Source: DASXYG01 sp036502625
GTDB taxonomy: Bacteria; Actinomycetota; Actinomycetes; Streptosporangiales; Streptosporangiaceae
Assembly: GCA_036502625.1 (NCBI GenBank)
Contig: DASXYG010000030.1
Coordinates: forward strand, 1-64,000
Direction: 5' to 3'
Length of the DNA stretch: 64,000 nt
The notes beneath the pieces are model-generated. The model was not told where the DNA came from, searched no databases, and saw only the letters and a list, made by a program, of their open reading frames with translations. Numbering within the stretch: position 1 is the stretch's first letter; every line of letters begins with the position of its first letter. Positions 32,698 to 41,280 of this stretch are shown piece by piece. The translations under genes were made by a program, and so were the position numbers.

Positions 32698-34950
32698 TCA
32701 CCGGTAGTCCCGGATCCGCGGGCGCATGGGCGGCCCGGCCACCGCGACGCCCTCCGCGATCAGCGCCGCGGCGTCCACGCCCGCCCCGCCGAGCACCTCC
32801 TCGGTATGCTCCCCGACCCCCGGCGGCGTGAGCCGCCCGGTCATCGCCGTCCGCCCGAACCACGCGAACCGGCCCGCCGTGACGTACGCACCGTGCCTGT
32901 GCACGACCTCCGCGTCCCGCGCCTCGGGATCGGCGGCCAGCTCCTCGAACGTCCGCGCCACCACCGCCGGGATCCCGGCGTCCCCGAGCCGCGCCGCCGC
33001 CTCGGCCGCGGGCAGCGCCGCGACCATGGCGGCCAGGCCGGCCGCGGCGGGCAGGTCGGCGAGCGCGGCGTGGACGCGGAGCCAGCCGTCCTTCGCGCGG
33101 TGGAAGCGGTCGAGCGGGCCGGCGCCGAGGTGGTCGGCGCCGCCGCGCGGCGCGGGCGGGCGGCCCGGGTAGCGCACGAGCTCGCCGCACTGCATGAACG
33201 CGGCCGCCGCCGCGAGCGACGTCGTGACCCGCTGGCCCCGGCCCGTACGGCGGCGGGCCAGCAGCGCCGCGCACACGCCGAACACCGCGAACACCCCGGC
33301 CGCGACGTCGTCCACCGGGATCGTGTGGAAGACCGGCTCGCCCGCGCCGCCCTGCGCGGTCATCATGCCGCTGCGGGCCTGGAGGATCGGGTCGAACCCG
33401 GGGTCCTTGGCGTACGGGCCGTGGTCGCCGTACGCCGTGACCGACATCGCGACGATCTCCGGCCGCCGCGCGGCGAGCGCGTCGTAGCCGATGCCGAGCC
33501 GGTCCAGCACCCCGGCGCGGTAGTTGTCGATCACCACGTCGGCCCGGTCGAGCAGCGCGCCGAACGCCGCGTGCCCGCGCGGATCGCGCAGGTCGAGCGC
33601 CACGCTCCGGGTCCCCCGGTTGTACGTGAACCCGTTCACCCGGAACGGGTCCCCGGCGGGCGGCTCCACCTTGACGACGTCCGCCCCGAGCTCGGCCAGC
33701 AGCATGGCGGGGTACGCCCCGGCGATGAAGGTGCCCAGCCCCAGGACCCGCAGCCCGGCCAGCGGCCCGGCACCGGCACCGGCACCGGCAGTACGCCTCT
33801 CGGGCTCCGCTGTTCGCGCCCCGGCCGGGGACACCTCGCCCTGGTCGTGGCCGAGCACGGGCGCGGGTCCCCGTACGGAGCCCGGCGTGTCGGTGAGCGC
33901 CACCGGGTTGGCGGGCATCACGACGCGGCCGCGCTCCGGGTCGTCGAGCTCCAGGCGCAGGCCGTTCTCGGTGATCTGCGGGTGGTCGAGCCAGTCGTCG
34001 CGGTCGCCGAGCGGTCCGGCGGGGCAGTCGGCGTCCGCGAGGAGGCGGAGCCAGTGGTCGCGGGGGCGGGTGGCGAAGGCCGCGGCGATGCGGGCGCGCA
34101 CCCAGTCGCGGTTGCCGGGCTCGTACACGCGGTCGTGGTCGCCGCCGATGCGCGGGTCGTCCAGCAGGTCGGCGACGCCGAGCACGCCGAACGCCCGGTC
34201 GATGAACTTCGGCACCAGCGAGCCGAGGAACAGCCAGCCCCCGTCACCGCACCGGTAGCGGGTGTAGCAGGGGTTCGCGCCCCCAGGTCCGGTGGCGGTG
34301 TCGCGCGGCGGCAGCGCCGGGTCGATGGTCGCGGACGCGGTGGACGTGATCAGCGCGCCGTGCACCCCCGCCACGGTGACCACCTGCCCGCGCCCGGACC
34401 CGGCCGCCGATGGCGCCCAGCCGTCGCGCTCCAGGAGCGCGGCCAGCGCGCACGCGGCGGCCCAGGCGCCCTGGGCGTACAGGAGGTGCGGGTAGACGAG
34501 CTCGATGGGCCCGTCGTGGGCGGAGGTCTGGCGCAGCGCCACGCCGGTCGCCGCGGCCAGCAGCCCGTGCGACTCGGCGCCCCCGGCCCACGGGGTGCGG
34601 TGCCCGTACGGCGGGGTGTGCAGGTACACCAGGCGCGGGTGCGTACGGGCCACGGCCTCGGGCGCCAGGTCGGCGTGCAGGTGCCCGGTGTCCGTGCTGA
34701 CGACGCACGCGTCCGCCCCGGCCAGCAGCTCCAGGATGCGGCCGCGCCCGTCCGCGGTCTCCGGATCGGCGACGACCGACCGCTTCCCCCGGTTCCACAT
34801 CGCGAACCCGGGCAGCGCGCGCCCCGGGTCCCCGGCGACCGGCTCGACCTTGATCACGTCCGCGCCGTGGTCCGCGAGGAACATCCCCGCCACCGGCCCG
34901 GCGATCCCCGTACTCAGATCGACGACACGGAACCCGTCGAGCGCGCGCAT
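32698..34950 (-). CDS. Fused two-domain CaiB/BaiF (class III) CoA transferase
   Basis: A 750-residue protein, about twice the family length: two class III CoA-transferase halves in tandem (about 1-375 and 395-750) joined by a linker with an alternating Gly-Ala run (AGAGAGAG). The second half retains the catalytic Asp in DPGFDPILQARSGMM. At the matching place the first half reads ESHGLLAAATG, apparently lacking the Asp, so one half may be structural; the enzymes work as interlocked dimers, and the fusion makes that dimer obligate. ATG 34950 has GGGGAGG upstream. It would move CoA between acids, feeding the adjacent monooxygenase pathway. Confidence 0.88.
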   Translation of the reverse strand: MRALDGFRVVDLSTGIAGPVAGMFLADHGADVIKVEPVAGDPGRALPGFAMWNRGKRSVVADPETADGRGRILELLAGADACVVSTDTGHLHADLAPEAVARTHPRLVYLHTPPYGHRTPWAGGAESHGLLAAATGVALRQTSAHDGPIELVYPHLLYAQGAWAAACALAALLERDGWAPSAAGSGRGQVVTVAGVHGALITSTASATIDPALPPRDTATGPGGANPCYTRYRCGDGGWLFLGSLVPKFIDRAFGVLGVADLLDDPRIGGDHDRVYEPGNRDWVRARIAAAFATRPRDHWLRLLADADCPAGPLGDRDDWLDHPQITENGLRLELDDPERGRVVMPANPVALTDTPGSVRGPAPVLGHDQGEVSPAGARTAEPERRTAGAGAGAGPLAGLRVLGLGTFIAGAYPAMLLAELGADVVKVEPPAGDPFRVNGFTYNRGTRSVALDLRDPRGHAAFGALLDRADVVIDNYRAGVLDRLGIGYDALAARRPEIVAMSVTAYGDHGPYAKDPGFDPILQARSGMMTAQGGAGEPVFHTIPVDDVAAGVFAVFGVCAALLARRRTGRGQRVTTSLAAAAAFMQCGELVRYPGRPPAPRGGADHLGAGPLDRFHRAKDGWLRVHAALADLPAAAGLAAMVAALPAAEAAARLGDAGIPAVVARTFEELAADPEARDAEVVHRHGAYVTAGRFAWFGRTAMTGRLTPPGVGEHTEEVLGGAGVDAAALIAEGVAVAGPPMRPRIRDYR

Positions 34951-35134
34951 GGACCTCCCCGCCGAGGGACGACACCCGACTCGAAAACCGGGCATCGAGG
35001 GATGATCTACACCGCTTGGAGCGTAGGCACGCAGCACACACGCGGTCAAGCACCCGCATTAATTCCCGGAGCGGTCACCTTTCCCGAGGGCGTACGGGAT
35101 CAGGCGTCGCCGTCGAGGTCGTCGAGACGACACC

Positions 35135-35320
35135 ATGGCCAACCGCATCGAGCTGACCTTCACCCCGGCCGGTCCGGACGCCACGGAGGTCGTCCTCACC
35201 CACACCGGCCTCGACCGCCACGGCGACCTCGCGGCCCGGCTCCACGCCGCCCCCGACGGCCCCAGCCCGGGCGCGACCCTCGGGAACTACGCCGCGGCGG
35301 TGGCCCGCGCGGGCGAGTAG
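35135..35320 (+). pseudogene. Remnant of an SRPBCC (AHSA1-like) gene
   Basis: The 61 codons read IELTFTPAGPDATEVVLTHTGLDRHGD and then a short tail, matching only the last third of SRPBCC proteins (the final two beta strands and start of the long helix). The N-terminal two thirds and the usual GWP closing motif are missing, and no recognisable upstream half precedes it. It is best seen as a decayed gene; a functional mini-protein cannot be excluded because an ATG is present. Confidence 0.6.
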
Positions 35321-35361
35321 CGGCGCGGTAGGCTCCGCCGGGCCGTAGAGAGGGGTGCCGG

Positions 35362-36309
35362 ATGCGCAAGGTGATCCTGGACGTCGACACCGGGACGGAC
35401 GACGCCGTCGCGATCATGTTCGCCGCCCTGCACCCCGAGATCGACCTGCTCGCGGTGACCACCGTCAACGGGAACGTGCCGCTGGCCAACACCACGGACA
35501 ACACGCTGCGGGTGCTCGACTGGATCGGGCGGCCCGAGATCCCGGTCTACCCGGGCCTGCCGCGGCCCATCGTCCGCGACGGGTTCCCCGGCGGCGTGCA
35601 CTTCGAGCCCGACTCCCCGGAGGACCCGCACGGCAGCGCGCTGCCCCTGCCCGAGCCGCGTACGGCCGCGCAGCGCACCGGCGCCGTCGAGTACCTGCTC
35701 CACACGCTCCGCACCGCGCCCGATCCGATCACGCTGGTGGCCGTCGGCCCGCTGAGCAACCTCGCCGCCGCGGTGGCCATCGACCCGTCGCTGACCGAGG
35801 CCGTGGACGAACTGGTCATCATGGGCGGCGGCCACGCCACGGCCAACGTCACCGCGTCAGCCGAGTTCAACATCTGGGCCGACCCCGAGGCCGCGCACTC
35901 GGTATTCGCGGCGGGCTTCCCTCACCTAACGCTGGTCACCCTGGACGCCACCCACCAGGCCCTCATCACCCGCGACGCCTGCACCCGCCTAGCCGCCCTG
36001 GCCACCCCGTCCGGCGAGGCCGCCGCCCGCCTGATCACCCACCGCATCGACGCCTACGAAACAGCGGGCACCACCCAGGCCGCCGCCCCCGTCCACGACG
36101 TCGTCTGCACCGCGTACCTGGTCCAACCCACCGTCATAACAACCCAGGCGTACCCGGTAACAATCGAAACCTCCAGCCCAGTCACGGTAGGCCGCACCAT
36201 CATCGACACCCGCCCAGACACCCCCGCCCACCCCAACGCCCAGGTGGCCCTAAAGGCCAACCCCACAACCCTCCTCGACCAACTCCTCAAGACCTTCACC
36301 CACACCTGA
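35362..36309 (+). CDS. Nucleoside hydrolase (IUNH family)
   Basis: A 315-residue inosine-uridine-preferring nucleoside N-ribohydrolase. The calcium-binding N-terminus ILDVDTGTDDAVAIM is exact for the family, with the second ligand set around LVIMGGGHATANVTASAEFNIWADPEAA near residue 160 and PVHDVVCTAYLVQP near 235. It splits ribonucleosides to base and ribose. ATG 35362 is preceded by GAGAGGGGTGCCGG. The 3' third is less GC-rich in wobble positions than the 5' part. Substrate preference cannot be told. Confidence 0.92.
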   Translation: MRKVILDVDTGTDDAVAIMFAALHPEIDLLAVTTVNGNVPLANTTDNTLRVLDWIGRPEIPVYPGLPRPIVRDGFPGGVHFEPDSPEDPHGSALPLPEPRTAAQRTGAVEYLLHTLRTAPDPITLVAVGPLSNLAAAVAIDPSLTEAVDELVIMGGGHATANVTASAEFNIWADPEAAHSVFAAGFPHLTLVTLDATHQALITRDACTRLAALATPSGEAAARLITHRIDAYETAGTTQAAAPVHDVVCTAYLVQPTVITTQAYPVTIETSSPVTVGRTIIDTRPDTPAHPNAQVALKANPTTLLDQLLKTFTHT

Positions 36310-36389
36310 GCGCGGACGCCCCTCACCCGCCCGTCCACCCCCGGCCAGACCGAATGCGCGGAACGTGACACCCCGGTTACCGTTCTCCC

Positions 36390-36908
36390 GTGCCCCCCGA
36401 CCGCCCACCCGACCGCCGTCCGGACCAGGCTCCCGACCGCCCCCACCCCTCCCGGGCCGACTCAGGCATCCGGTTCCCCGATGACGTCCGCGGATGGCGC
36501 GATCTGGAGTTACCCCCCGACGCCCCATCCGCCTGGCACCAGCCCGGCATCAAGGACCACCCGGACCGCCCGCCCCCGGACGCGATCCGCCTCCCCCCAG
36601 AGCGCCTGGCCCACATCCTCGACGGCGACGAGCTGAATCGGGGCGGTCACCTCCACGGCACCGGCATCCCCGGCAAATCCGAGTTCCCCCCAGACTGGGA
36701 CGAGAATCGAATCGCCGCCGCCGTTCTTCACACCGCCTACCGACCGCAGTTCGTCGAGCAGCAGGAGCACGGACGATGGCTGGTACGCCGTACGCACGAC
36801 CGGGTCGATGTCTGGGCCGTGGTGAACGAGGACGGTCGCATTTGGACCGCCTACCCAGCCCCGGGAAGCCCAGGCGTCACCCGCAATCCCCAAGCAAGGG
36901 ACTCGTGA
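36390..36908 (+). CDS. Small EndoU-family nuclease, probable toxin
   Basis: A 172-residue protein. Residues 1-35 are Pro/Arg/Asp-rich linker. The C-terminal domain matches bacterial EndoU: LPPERLAHILDGDELNRGGHLHG with the catalytic histidines, GKSEFPPDWDENRI with the lysine, and HDRVDVWAVVNEDGRIWTAYP at the end. EndoU domains cleave RNA and are usually the C-terminal warhead of large secreted polymorphic toxins, as in MafB. Here no signal peptide, repeat or delivery domain exists. GTG 36390 is the only plausible start and its ribosome site is weak. The stop overlaps the next ATG (TGATG), as in a toxin-immunity pair. Confidence 0.8.
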   Translation: MPPDRPPDRRPDQAPDRPHPSRADSGIRFPDDVRGWRDLELPPDAPSAWHQPGIKDHPDRPPPDAIRLPPERLAHILDGDELNRGGHLHGTGIPGKSEFPPDWDENRIAAAVLHTAYRPQFVEQQEHGRWLVRRTHDRVDVWAVVNEDGRIWTAYPAPGSPGVTRNPQARDS

Positions 36909-37168
36909 TGGACCCGTACGAACTCGCCCAGCGCACCTACGCGCTGTCGGAGCATTACCGAACCCGCCTCAATACGACCGCACACAGGCACGTCGATCTC
37001 AGCGTGAACGTCGGCGAATGGGACGAGGCACTAGCCATCCTCGTCGCCGCGCTCCGCAACGCCCACACCCCCATCACCACCGAAGAACGCCAAGAACTAA
37101 CCGACCTCATGACCGCTCTTGAGATGCCCACCAGCCACCTCAACGAGATCCCCGCGTCCGATAAGTGA
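36908..37168 (+). CDS. MafI-like immunity protein candidate
   Basis: An 86-residue all-helical protein: VDLSVNVGEWDEALAILVAALRNAHTPITTEERQELTDLMTALEM. The order (helix, GEWDEAL turn, ALRNAHTPIT, then a short helical hairpin) resembles MafI-type immunity proteins that neutralise MafB EndoU toxins. Its start overlaps the toxin stop as TGATG, so it is translationally coupled. Assignment rests on this position and on weak sequence likeness. Confidence 0.65.
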   Translation: MDPYELAQRTYALSEHYRTRLNTTAHRHVDLSVNVGEWDEALAILVAALRNAHTPITTEERQELTDLMTALEMPTSHLNEIPASDK

Positions 37169-37226
37169 TGCCGGGCCAGAACGCGGGAATCAGTCGCGCG
37201 CAGGCCGGTCCCGGCGGGAACCCGTC

Positions 37227-38156
37227 TCAGTTCTTCTTGAGTTGGCTGGCGAAGAGGCTTGGGGGGAGGCCGTCGGCGGCGGGGCGGAAGCCGCGTTCGA
37301 TCAGGGACGAGAGTTCGGCGTAGTCCCAGGGGCCCGTGGCGTTGAGTTGGCGGATGATCTGGGGGTTTTGGTACAGGCCGATCTCGTAGCCGGCCGCGGA
37401 GAGGACTCTCCCCGTCAGCCAGTCGGAGCGGTCGCTGGCCAGGTACAGGGCCAGGGGGGCGATGTTGTCGGGGGAACGCTCGCGGTCCTCCTCCGCGGGG
37501 CGGTCGGCGCGTTCGATGCGCTTGGTGTCCGGGACGGTCGCGGTGAGGCGGGTGGACGCGCCCGGGGCGATCGCGTTGGCCGTGACGCCGTACTTCGCGA
37601 GGCCCTGGGCCAGGGAGTACGTCAGGCCGACGATGCCCATCTTGGCCGAGGCGTAGTTCGGCTGGCCGGGTGAGCCGTCGAGGCCGGAGACCGACGTGAA
37701 GTTGATGATCCGGTAGTGGCCGTCGGCGTTGCGCTGCTCCCGCCAGTACGCGGACGCCGGGCGCACCGTGGAGTAGTGGCCCTTGAGGTGGACGCGGACG
37801 ACGGCGTCCCAGTCCTCCTCGGACAGGTTGAAGATCATCCGGTCGCGGAGGATGCCGGCGACGTTGACCACGATGTCGAGCCGCCCGAACCGTTCGACGG
37901 CGGTGTCGACAAGCCGCTGGCCGGTCGCGACGTCGGCGATGTCCCCGATGTCGGCCACCGCCGTGCCGCCCGCCGCGGCGATCTCGCTGACCAGCGCCTC
38001 CGCCGGGCCCGCGTCACCGCCGGTGCCGTCCGGGTGGCCGCCGAAGTCGTTGAGCACGACCGACGCGCCCTCCGCCGCGAACAGCTTCGAGATCGACGCG
38101 CCGATGCCCCGGGCACCCCCGGTGACGATCGCGACCTTGCCGTCGATGACGCCCAT
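37227..38156 (-). CDS. Short-chain dehydrogenase/reductase (multifunctional-enzyme-2-like)
   Basis: A 309-residue SDR. It has the cofactor loop VAIVTGGARGIGASISKLF, NVAGILRD, a catalytic Ser in INFTSVSG and YASAKMG (Tyr and Lys). The long insertion after NDFGGHPDGTGGDAGPAE and the C-terminal extension are typical of the 3-hydroxyacyl-CoA dehydrogenase branch related to peroxisomal HSD17B4. ATG 38156 follows CGGAGG. It is divergent from a second SDR gene (38275), suggesting a shared steroid or acyl-CoA pathway. Confidence 0.88.
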   Translation of the reverse strand: MGVIDGKVAIVTGGARGIGASISKLFAAEGASVVLNDFGGHPDGTGGDAGPAEALVSEIAAAGGTAVADIGDIADVATGQRLVDTAVERFGRLDIVVNVAGILRDRMIFNLSEEDWDAVVRVHLKGHYSTVRPASAYWREQRNADGHYRIINFTSVSGLDGSPGQPNYASAKMGIVGLTYSLAQGLAKYGVTANAIAPGASTRLTATVPDTKRIERADRPAEEDRERSPDNIAPLALYLASDRSDWLTGRVLSAAGYEIGLYQNPQIIRQLNATGPWDYAELSSLIERGFRPAADGLPPSLFASQLKKN

Positions 38157-38217
38157 ACGAGCCTCCGATCACGCGGTCCACCGCTCGGGACGACCGCCCC
38201 GGCGATCATGCCGAAGC

Positions 38218-38251
38218 TATAATGCGCTCGACTTAACGGTCAATGAACGCG
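38218..38251. promoter_or_regulatory. Overlapping divergent promoters of the two SDR genes
   Basis: TATAAT at 38218-38223 is a perfect -10 hexamer for the rightward SDR gene. Read leftward, TTGACC (38239-38244 region) followed after about 16 bp by TATAGC gives a good promoter for the leftward SDR gene. The two elements share the same AT-rich patch, so expression of the two genes may be mutually exclusive or jointly repressed. Confidence 0.5.
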
Positions 38252-38274
38252 ACCCAGCGCAGAGGAGCCCGTGC

Positions 38275-39036
38275 ATGAGCACATCGGACTACGCCACCGA
38301 GTTCTCCGGCAAGGTCGCGCTGGTGACGGGGGGCGCGTCCGGCATCGGCCGCGCGGTCTGCGGCCGCCTCGCCGACGGCGGCGCGACGCTCATGGTCGCC
38401 GACTACGACGAGCCCGGCGCCCAGCGCGCCGCCGAGGAGCTGGCAGCCGGCGGCGCACGCGCGGAGGCCGTCGCGGTGGACGTCACCGACCCCGCGTCCG
38501 TCGAGGCCGCCGTGGCCGCGACCGTACGGGCCTGCGGCGGGCTGCACCTCGCGGTGAACAACGCCGGCATCCGCGGCGAGTCGGCGCCCACCGGCGAGCA
38601 GGACATCGCGGTGTGGAACCGGGTGATCGCCACCAACCTCAGCGGCGTCTTCCACAGCCTCCGCTACGAGCTGCCGGCCATGACCGCGGGCGGCGCCATC
38701 GTGAACGTCTCCTCCATCCTCGGCACCAACGGCTTCCCCGGCGCCGCGGCGTACGTCGCGGCCAAGCACGGCGTCGTCGGGCTCACCAAGACGGCCGCCC
38801 TGGAGTACGCGGCCCAGGGCGTACGGATCAACGCCGTCGGCCCCGGCTTCATCGACACCCCGCTCCTGCGCGACCTCGACGACGACTCCCGCGCCTGGCT
38901 CGTCACCCAGCACCCGGTCGGACGCCTCGGCACCGCCGACGAGGTCGCCGAGCTGGTCGCGTTCCTGCTGTCGGACCGCGCGTCCTTCGTCCACGGCAGC
39001 TACCACCACGTCGACGGCGCGTACTCCGCGCACTGA
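38275..39036 (+). CDS. SDR family oxidoreductase (3-oxoacyl reductase-like)
   Basis: A 253-residue classical SDR: VALVTGGASGIGRAVCGRL, NNAGIRG, IVNVSSILG and the catalytic YVAAKHG. The C-terminal FLLSDRASFVHGSYHHVDGAYSAH is standard for the family. ATG 38275 has GAGGAG at 38262-38267. Substrate not determinable; a hydroxysteroid or 3-oxoacyl compound is likely given the divergent partner gene. Confidence 0.9.
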   Translation: MSTSDYATEFSGKVALVTGGASGIGRAVCGRLADGGATLMVADYDEPGAQRAAEELAAGGARAEAVAVDVTDPASVEAAVAATVRACGGLHLAVNNAGIRGESAPTGEQDIAVWNRVIATNLSGVFHSLRYELPAMTAGGAIVNVSSILGTNGFPGAAAYVAAKHGVVGLTKTAALEYAAQGVRINAVGPGFIDTPLLRDLDDDSRAWLVTQHPVGRLGTADEVAELVAFLLSDRASFVHGSYHHVDGAYSAH

Positions 39037-39077
39037 ACCCGCAGTACCGTTGCTCGCACCCGAGCGGGAGGTTGCGG

Positions 39078-39572
39078 ATGGAGCGGGTGGAACTGCGGCG
39101 GCTGGTCCCCGACGACTGGCGCACCTGGCGCGACGTCCGCCTCAAGCTGCTCGCCGACGAGCCCGACGCGTTCTTCTCCTCCGTCGAGCGCGAGAGCGCG
39201 TACGACGAGGCGCGCTGGCGGGCCATGCTCGACCCCGGGCGCGGCGTCACGACCATGGCGTTCGCCGGATCCGAGCCGGTCGGCACCGCGAGCGGCGCCT
39301 CCGACGGCGGCGAGGCCATGCTGCTCAGCATGTGGGTGGCGCGCGCCGCGCGCGGCAGCGGCGTCGCCGACCTCCTCGTACGCGACATCGTGGCGTGGGC
39401 CACCGCCACCGGCTACCCGCGCATCACCTTGGTGTACGCCGACACGAACGAGCGCGCGCGGCGCTTCTACGAGCGCGCCGGGTTCGTCGTCACCGACACC
39501 GTCATGGAGCACCCCGAGCGCCCCGGCCACTGGGGCCGCCGCATGGTCAGCGACATCGCCTCCGCCGGATAG
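39078..39572 (+). CDS. GNAT family N-acetyltransferase
   Basis: A 164-residue acetyltransferase. The acetyl-CoA loop is seen as VARAARGSGVADLLVRDIV (V4 motif), followed by ITLVYADTNERARRFYERAGFVVTDT at the C-terminus. The N-terminal RRLVPDDWRTWRDVRLKLLADEPDAFFSS is typical of the subgroup acting on small amines or protein N-termini. ATG 39078 has GGGAGG upstream. Substrate unknown. Confidence 0.9.
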   Translation: MERVELRRLVPDDWRTWRDVRLKLLADEPDAFFSSVERESAYDEARWRAMLDPGRGVTTMAFAGSEPVGTASGASDGGEAMLLSMWVARAARGSGVADLLVRDIVAWATATGYPRITLVYADTNERARRFYERAGFVVTDTVMEHPERPGHWGRRMVSDIASAG

Positions 39573-39683
39573 CCGTGGCCCGATCCGGCCATCGGCGCGC
39601 GCCGCAACCGGGTCCGCCGGATCGGACCACCGGTCGTGTGCTTTCATGCTGAGCCGGAGCCGACCACCTGGAGGCGTACGACC

Positions 39684-39887
39684 ATGGCCGAAGATCTCGA
39701 GCGGACGTTCAAGGAATTCGACGTCGACGGTGACGGGCTGATCACCGAGGTCGAGTTCAGGTTCGCGATGAACACCCGGCAGGAGCCCGTCACGGGCGAG
39801 GAGATCAACTCGATCTTCGCGCACGCCGACGACGACGGCGACGGCCGGATCAACCTGGCGGAGTTCATCGAGGCCTGGAACGCCTGA
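39684..39887 (+). CDS. EF-hand calcium-binding protein
   Basis: A 67-residue protein made of two EF hands: DVDGDGLITEVEF and DDDGDGRINLAEF. All calcium-coordinating positions (1, 3, 5, 7, 9 and the Glu at 12) are suitable in both loops. It belongs to the small CabD/calerythrin-like proteins of actinomycetes, likely a calcium buffer or sensor in the cytoplasm. ATG 39684 with CTGGAGG upstream. No partner gene is obvious. Confidence 0.92.
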   Translation: MAEDLERTFKEFDVDGDGLITEVEFRFAMNTRQEPVTGEEINSIFAHADDDGDGRINLAEFIEAWNA

Positions 39888-39940
39888 CCCCGCCCTGGAG
39901 CCCCCGGTCGAAGCGCGGACCACGCGCGTTCCCCTGTCCG

Positions 39941-39968
39941 CCGTTTTGTCACGCGCGTGACAAGACGG
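39941..39968. terminator. 28-bp hairpin after the EF-hand gene
   Basis: The stretch contains TTGTCACGCGCGTGACAA, a perfect 18-bp dyad, and the symmetry continues outwards (CCGTT / AGACGG) with a single T-G mismatch to 14 pairs per arm. No T-tract follows. It may be a terminator for the EF-hand gene or an operator for the next regulator gene. Confidence 0.5.
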
Positions 39969-40026
39969 GCGCGGTGCCTTGCGGATTTCGTGCGTACCGG
40001 CCGCAGATCGGGCGCGCGAACCGCGA

Positions 40027-40040
40027 TATGTTGCGACATA
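40027..40040. promoter_or_regulatory. Small dyad near the PucR/CdaR start
   Basis: TATGT-TGCG-ACATA is a 14-bp inverted repeat in an AT-rich spot 13 bp upstream of the ATG at 40054; it could be an autoregulatory site or part of the promoter. Confidence 0.4.
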
Positions 40041-40053
40041 CCTGTGGCATCCG

Positions 40054-41268
40054 ATGCGTCGGGCGGTGACGACCGTGCGCGAAGCGATCGACTCCCTGCT
40101 CCCCCTGTCCGACGTTCCGCCGGCCGTCGCGGAGCACATCAGGCCGGAGCTGGGCCGGGTGGCCGAGGAGATGATCGCGGAGATCCAGCTCGGCGTGCCG
40201 GAGTACGCCCGCCCGGAGGACGCCGACTACCTCGACGCCCTGCGGCTCGGTGTGGTGCAGGCGCTGCACCAGTTCGTCGACCGCATCGCCGACCCGCGCG
40301 TCACGTGGGAGCCGGTGGACAAGGTGTACCGCCACCTCGGCCGCATCGAGGCGCACGAGGGCCGCAGCCTGGACGCGCTGCAGTCCGCGCTGCGGCTCGG
40401 CGCCCGCGTCGCGTGGCGGCGGCTGGCCGAGCAGAGCGAGATCCTGGCGATCCCCCCGCGTGTGCTGGCCCGGCTCGGCGAGGCGCTGTTCCTGTTCCTC
40501 GACGAGATCGCCACCGCCGCGGCCGCCGGCTACGCCGAGGCGAGCGCCCGGGTGGCCGGCGAGCTCGACCGGCGCCGCCTGCGCCTGCTCGACCTCGTCC
40601 TCGCCGAGCCGGCCGCCTCGCCCGAGGCCATCGCCGACCTCGCGCACACCGCCCAATGGCGTACGCCCACCACGATCGCGGCCGTCGCGCTCGACGAGTG
40701 CGCCGGCGGCGGACGCGGCGTGCCGCCGTCGCTGCCGCCGGACGTCCTGGTCGACCTGAACCGCCGCAAGTCCTGCCTGCTCGTCCCCGACCCCGAGGGG
40801 CCGGGGCGGATGCGCGTCCTGGAACGCGCGCTGCGCGGCTGGGTCGCGGTGATCGGCCCCGCGGAGCCGCTGGCCGGCGCGGCGCGGTCGCTGCGGTGGG
40901 CGCGCGAGGCGCTGGCGCTGGCCCAGCGCGGCGTCATCGCCGCCGACCGGCTCGTCCGCTGCGACGACCACCTCGCCGAGCTGGTCATCCTGCGCGACGA
41001 GGACCTCGTCGCCCGGCTGGCCCGTACGCGCCTGGCGCCGCTGGCCGCGTTGCGCCCCGCGCAGCGCGACCGCCTCGCCGAGACGATGCTGGCCTGGCTC
41101 CAGACCGCGGGCGGCGCGCCGCGCGTGGCCCGCCGCCTGCACGTCCATCCGCAGACGGTGCGCTACCGCCTGCGCGAGCTGGAACGCCTCTTCGGCGACG
41201 CCATGTCCGACCCGGAGCTGCGCTTCGAGCTGGAACTGGCGCTGCGCGCCCGCCACCTGCTGGCCTGA
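40054..41268 (+). CDS. PucR/CdaR family transcriptional regulator
   Basis: About 404 residues. The C-terminus carries the PucR-type HTH: LAWLQTAGGAPRVARRLHVHPQTVRYRLRELERLFGDAMSDPELRFELELAL. The middle is a GGDEF-like CdaR domain and the N-terminus (EAIDSLLPLSDVPPAVAEHIRPELGRVAEEM) is the RsbT-co-antagonist-like helical region often found in this family. ATG 40054 is preferred over the upstream TTG at 39979, which lies in the regulatory region; the ribosome site is poor. Targets and effectors unknown. Confidence 0.88.
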   Translation: MRRAVTTVREAIDSLLPLSDVPPAVAEHIRPELGRVAEEMIAEIQLGVPEYARPEDADYLDALRLGVVQALHQFVDRIADPRVTWEPVDKVYRHLGRIEAHEGRSLDALQSALRLGARVAWRRLAEQSEILAIPPRVLARLGEALFLFLDEIATAAAAGYAEASARVAGELDRRRLRLLDLVLAEPAASPEAIADLAHTAQWRTPTTIAAVALDECAGGGRGVPPSLPPDVLVDLNRRKSCLLVPDPEGPGRMRVLERALRGWVAVIGPAEPLAGAARSLRWAREALALAQRGVIAADRLVRCDDHLAELVILRDEDLVARLARTRLAPLAALRPAQRDRLAETMLAWLQTAGGAPRVARRLHVHPQTVRYRLRELERLFGDAMSDPELRFELELALRARHLLA

Positions 41269-41280
41269 GCCGCCCGGCGC

